Assembly (NCBI GenBank): GCA_015520195.1
Contig: WAQN01000078.1
Location: 1 to 40,741 of the forward strand
DNA: 40,741 bases
Direction of reading: 5' to 3'
DNA from: Desulfurococcales archaeon
GTDB taxonomy: Archaea > Thermoproteota > Thermoprotei_A > Sulfolobales > Acidilobaceae
The position numbers and the translations under genes were made by a program. This document shows, piece by piece, positions 37,815 to 40,741 of this stretch; position 1 is the first letter of the stretch, and each line of letters starts with the position of its first letter. A model generated the notes under the pieces. The model ran no database searches and was not told the DNA's origin. It saw only the letters and a program-made list of their open reading frames with translations.

Positions 37815-38279
37815 GTGGAGATATTGGCCCAGGAGCCACAGTTTAGATACATAGTAAGGATAGCCGGGACAGATATAGATGGGAAGCTGAAGCTCCCATA
37901 CGGGTTATCCGAGATAAAGGGAATAGGATATTCCACGGCAATGGCTATTATAAGGATGCTTGGCTTAGACCCTGAGAAGAGGATAGGATTCCTAACTGAC
38001 TCGGAGATAAAGAGGGTTGAAGAAGCTATAAAGAACTTCGATAAGCTAGGCTTCCCCCCTTGGATATATAACAGAAGGAAGGACTATGAAACGGGGGAAG
38101 ATAGGCACCTGATAGGGGCAGATCTATTATTCCATGCAAGGAGAGATATCGATAGGGAAATTAAGATCAACTCGTGGAGAGGGGTAAGACATAAAGCTGG
38201 ACTGAAAGTTAGGGGACAGAGGACGCATACCACAGGACGCCTAGGAATGACCATAGGCGTCGCTAAAAAGAGGAGATAA
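37815..38279 (+). CDS. rps13: Ribosomal protein S13
   Basis: FRYIVRIAGTDIDGKLKLPYGLSEIKGIGYSTAMAI...SWRGVRHKAGLKVRGQRTHTTGRLGMTIGVAKK; GTG start. Confidence 0.96.
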   Translation: MEILAQEPQFRYIVRIAGTDIDGKLKLPYGLSEIKGIGYSTAMAIIRMLGLDPEKRIGFLTDSEIKRVEEAIKNFDKLGFPPWIYNRRKDYETGEDRHLIGADLLFHARRDIDREIKINSWRGVRHKAGLKVRGQRTHTTGRLGMTIGVAKKRR

Positions 38280-38295
38280 ACTCTCTTGGAGGTAG

Positions 38296-38814
38296 ATGAG
38301 TTTGGGTGACCCAAGGAAGCCTAGGAAGAAGTGGGAGGGGCCTAAGCATCCTTGGATTAAGGAGAGGCTAGAGAGGGAGATAGAGCTAGTGGGACAGTAT
38401 GGCTTGAAGAATAAGAAAGAGTTGTGGAGGGCTGAGACTATGGCTAGAAGGCTGAGGCATAGGGCAAGAGCTCTGCTAGCATTGCCAGAGGAGGTTAGGG
38501 GAAAGGCTATGAGGAGCCTCTTAGACAGGCTCTACAGGATGGGTTTAGTGGAGAAGAATGCTACTCTAGACGATATCCTGGGGCTCACGGGAGAGCATGT
38601 CTTGGAGAGGAGACTTCAGACTATAGTGTATAAGAAGGGACTGGCTAGGACGATTTATCAAGCTAGACAATTAATAATACATGGCCACATAGCGATTGGG
38701 GGTAGAAGGGTTACATCACCCGGCTACCTGGTATCAAGGGACGAGGAGGATCTGGTCGACTATGCTCCTGGAAGCCCATTTAAGGAGAGACAGGCTATAG
38801 AGGAGACGGGGTGA
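38296..38814 (+). CDS. rps4: Ribosomal protein S4
   Basis: [62 protein letters not shown]...[45 protein letters not shown]. Confidence 0.96.
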   Translation: MSLGDPRKPRKKWEGPKHPWIKERLEREIELVGQYGLKNKKELWRAETMARRLRHRARALLALPEEVRGKAMRSLLDRLYRMGLVEKNATLDDILGLTGEHVLERRLQTIVYKKGLARTIYQARQLIIHGHIAIGGRRVTSPGYLVSRDEEDLVDYAPGSPFKERQAIEETG

Positions 38815-38821
38815 CGGCTAC

Positions 38822-39223
38822 ATGGCGTTCATGGGCAGAGACTTGAAGTGGGGTATAGTACATATATACAGTAGCTTCAACAACACGATAGTACATATAA
38901 CAGACCTTACAGGAGCTGAGACAGTCGCGAGAGTATCGGGTGGGATGGTTGTTAGAGCTGACAGGGAAAAGCCTGCCCCCTATGCAGCTATGATCGCTGC
39001 TAGTAGGGCTGCACAACAAGCTATGAGTAGGGGTATAGCAGCGGTTCATATAAAGGTTAGAGCCCCAGGGGGCCATGGGCCAAGGACTCCGGGGCCTGGA
39101 GCTCAGGCAGCTATAAGGGCCTTAGCTAGGTCGGGATTCATAATAGGAAGGATAGAGGACGTCACTCCCATACCCCATGATACAACTAGAAGGCCAGGTG
39201 GAAGAAGGGGTAGGAGAGTATAG
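38822..39223 (+). CDS. rps11: Ribosomal protein S11
   Basis: [57 protein letters not shown]...[43 protein letters not shown]. Confidence 0.97.
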   Translation: MAFMGRDLKWGIVHIYSSFNNTIVHITDLTGAETVARVSGGMVVRADREKPAPYAAMIAASRAAQQAMSRGIAAVHIKVRAPGGHGPRTPGPGAQAAIRALARSGFIIGRIEDVTPIPHDTTRRPGGRRGRRV

Positions 39224-39256
39224 GATTCCTATGTAACATGCTGGGGGATACCGTTA

Positions 39257-40111
39257 TTGAGTGGGGATGGTAGGAGGGTAGAGGTTCTAAGCCTGGATTC
39301 CAGGAGGATAACAGTGTATATGGAGGGCTTTGACTTAGCATTAGCTAATGCTATAAGGAGGCTCTCCCTCTCGGATGTCCCAACGATGGCCGTTGACTTT
39401 GCCTACTTCTACGACAATAATACCAGTATTTATGATGAGATAATAGCCCATAGACTAGGGTTGATAGTGTTATCGTCGGACGATGCATTGTATAAGTATA
39501 AGAGCCCTGAGGAATGTAAGGGCAGAGAGCCACCCGATCCTCAATGCTTCGTGGAGATAATACTCCAGGAGGAGGTTAGCCTAGATGAAAGCCAGGGCAA
39601 GTATGTGAAAGCAAGTGACCTAGTCATCTCAGACCCCCTAGTTAAACCTGTATATCCTGAGACTCCTATAGCATACCTGGCTCCAGGCCAGAGGATACAT
39701 GTAGTGGCTTATGCAAGGCTAGGACGGGGCAGGGAACATTCTAAATGGAGCCCTGCCAGTACATCAATTCTCCAATACACGCCAGTGGTAGATATACTGG
39801 CAAGCGATGTAAGTGACGAATGCTTGAAGTGCTTAGATGCCTATCCAGAAGTAGTAGAGGCCGTGAAGAAGGGGGAGAAGAGGGTAGAGTATAGAAGGAA
39901 TATAAATACGAGCGGACTACTCTACTGCTCCGAAACCAAATGCGAGGGCCAGGTGAGGCTATGGTACGATAAGAATAGACTGCTATTAACAGTAGAGTCG
40001 ACAGGGGCTATGAGACCCGAACGGATAATCCTAGAGGCGTCGAAGGCCCTAGAGGCTAGAGCTATAAATATCGAGAAGGCACTTGAAAAGACCCGGGGTG
40101 TTACGGTTTGA
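39257..40111 (+). CDS. rpoD: DNA-directed RNA polymerase subunit D
   Basis: [51 protein letters not shown]...[19 protein letters not shown]; position in the S13-S4-S11-D-L18e-L13 cluster. TTG start. Confidence 0.95.
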   Translation: MSGDGRRVEVLSLDSRRITVYMEGFDLALANAIRRLSLSDVPTMAVDFAYFYDNNTSIYDEIIAHRLGLIVLSSDDALYKYKSPEECKGREPPDPQCFVEIILQEEVSLDESQGKYVKASDLVISDPLVKPVYPETPIAYLAPGQRIHVVAYARLGRGREHSKWSPASTSILQYTPVVDILASDVSDECLKCLDAYPEVVEAVKKGEKRVEYRRNINTSGLLYCSETKCEGQVRLWYDKNRLLLTVESTGAMRPERIILEASKALEARAINIEKALEKTRGVTV

Positions 40112-40470
40112 GAAGAACTGGGCCTACAAGCATCTTGACAAGGAAACTCATAGTGAGGCTGAGGAAGAAAGCTAGGGATACAGGGGCAGCCGCATGGCTT
40201 AGGGTAGCAGAGCTACTTGAGAAGCCAACCAGGACTAGGCCAGCCGTTAATCTAAGCAAGATAAACAGACATGCAGTAGAGGGGGAAATGATCCTAGTCC
40301 CAGGCAAGGTTCTAGGTTCAGGTATACTGGAGAAGAAGGTCACCATAGCGGCCTTGGGATTCTCGGAGAAGGCTCTCTTAAAAATTAAAGCCTCTGGCTC
40401 GAGGGCTATAACTCTAGAGGCTGCTATGGATGAAAATCCAACTGCGAAGAGAACTAGGATTATAATTTAG
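40108..40470 (+). CDS. rpl18e: Ribosomal protein L18e
   Basis: [54 protein letters not shown]...[33 protein letters not shown] start overlapping the rpoD stop. Confidence 0.95.
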   Translation: MRRTGPTSILTRKLIVRLRKKARDTGAAAWLRVAELLEKPTRTRPAVNLSKINRHAVEGEMILVPGKVLGSGILEKKVTIAALGFSEKALLKIKASGSRAITLEAAMDENPTAKRTRIII

Positions 40471-40495
40471 TATTATTATGGTGTAGGTGTGGGCT

Positions 40496-40741
40496 ATGAG
40501 GGGAGAGGAGAGAGAACTGGTGGTTGACGGCTCAGGGATGATACTGGGCAGACTAGCTAGCATTGTAGCAAAGAAGCTCCTAGAGGGTTATAGGATCCAT
40601 GTAGTTAATGCGGAGAAGATAGTAGTGAGTGGCGACCCAGTGAAGCTGAAGCAGTTCTATAAGAGGACTATACTTGGAGTTAAAAGTCACTACTCCCACA
40701 GGCTAAGGCCTAAACGGCCTAGGAGTCCTACAAGGTTGTTT
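40496..40741 (+). CDS. rpl13: Ribosomal protein L13, 5' portion truncated by the window edge
   Basis: Hand translation from ATG 40496: MRGEERELVVDGSGMILGRLASIVAKKLLEGYRIHVVNAEKIVVSGDPVKLKQFYKRTILGVKSHYSHRLRPKRPRSPTRLF. Open to the end of the window. Confidence 0.9.
   Translation, partial: MRGEERELVVDGSGMILGRLASIVAKKLLEGYRIHVVNAEKIVVSGDPVKLKQFYKRTILGVKSHYSHRLRPKRPRSPTRLF

Noticed and set aside
1-40741. CRISPR array, IS elements, integrase/att sites, toxin-antitoxin or restriction modules
   Set aside because: No regularly spaced repeats, transposase/integrase motifs, or convincing defence genes were seen in the translations; gene content is core chromosomal.

Overview
This is a gene-dense stretch of archaeal chromosome, most likely from a hyperthermophilic crenarchaeon (Thermoproteota). 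The assignment rests on RNAP subunit D, L18e, L7Ae, Nep1, apgM-type phosphoglycerate mutase, PorDAB, LysJ/LysK, and common GTG/TTG starts with GGTG-type Shine-Dalgarno motifs. Most of it is core metabolism and information processing. The right end is the conserved S13-S4-S11-RpoD-L18e-L13 cluster, with L13 cut off by the window edge. I found no convincing IS element, prophage, CRISPR array, tRNA or rRNA, and no clear defence system. The items most worth follow-up are: (1) a well-formed C/D box sRNA candidate at about 28190-28260, absent from the ORF track, with a plausible TATA element; (2) a MoaD-MoaE fusion whose MoaD Gly-Gly is internal and would need cleavage; (3) a PriX-like primase-subunit candidate with a heptad repeat and six cysteines, convergent with a truncated TFB-like protein; (4) an unannotated TTG-start 59-aa ORF overlapping the end of moaDE; (5) a two-gene unit of unknown function at 9486-11037; (6) a por operon with no adjacent gamma subunit; (7) a potentially structured intergenic region at 12150-12260. 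All family calls are from reading the translations; no database search was run.
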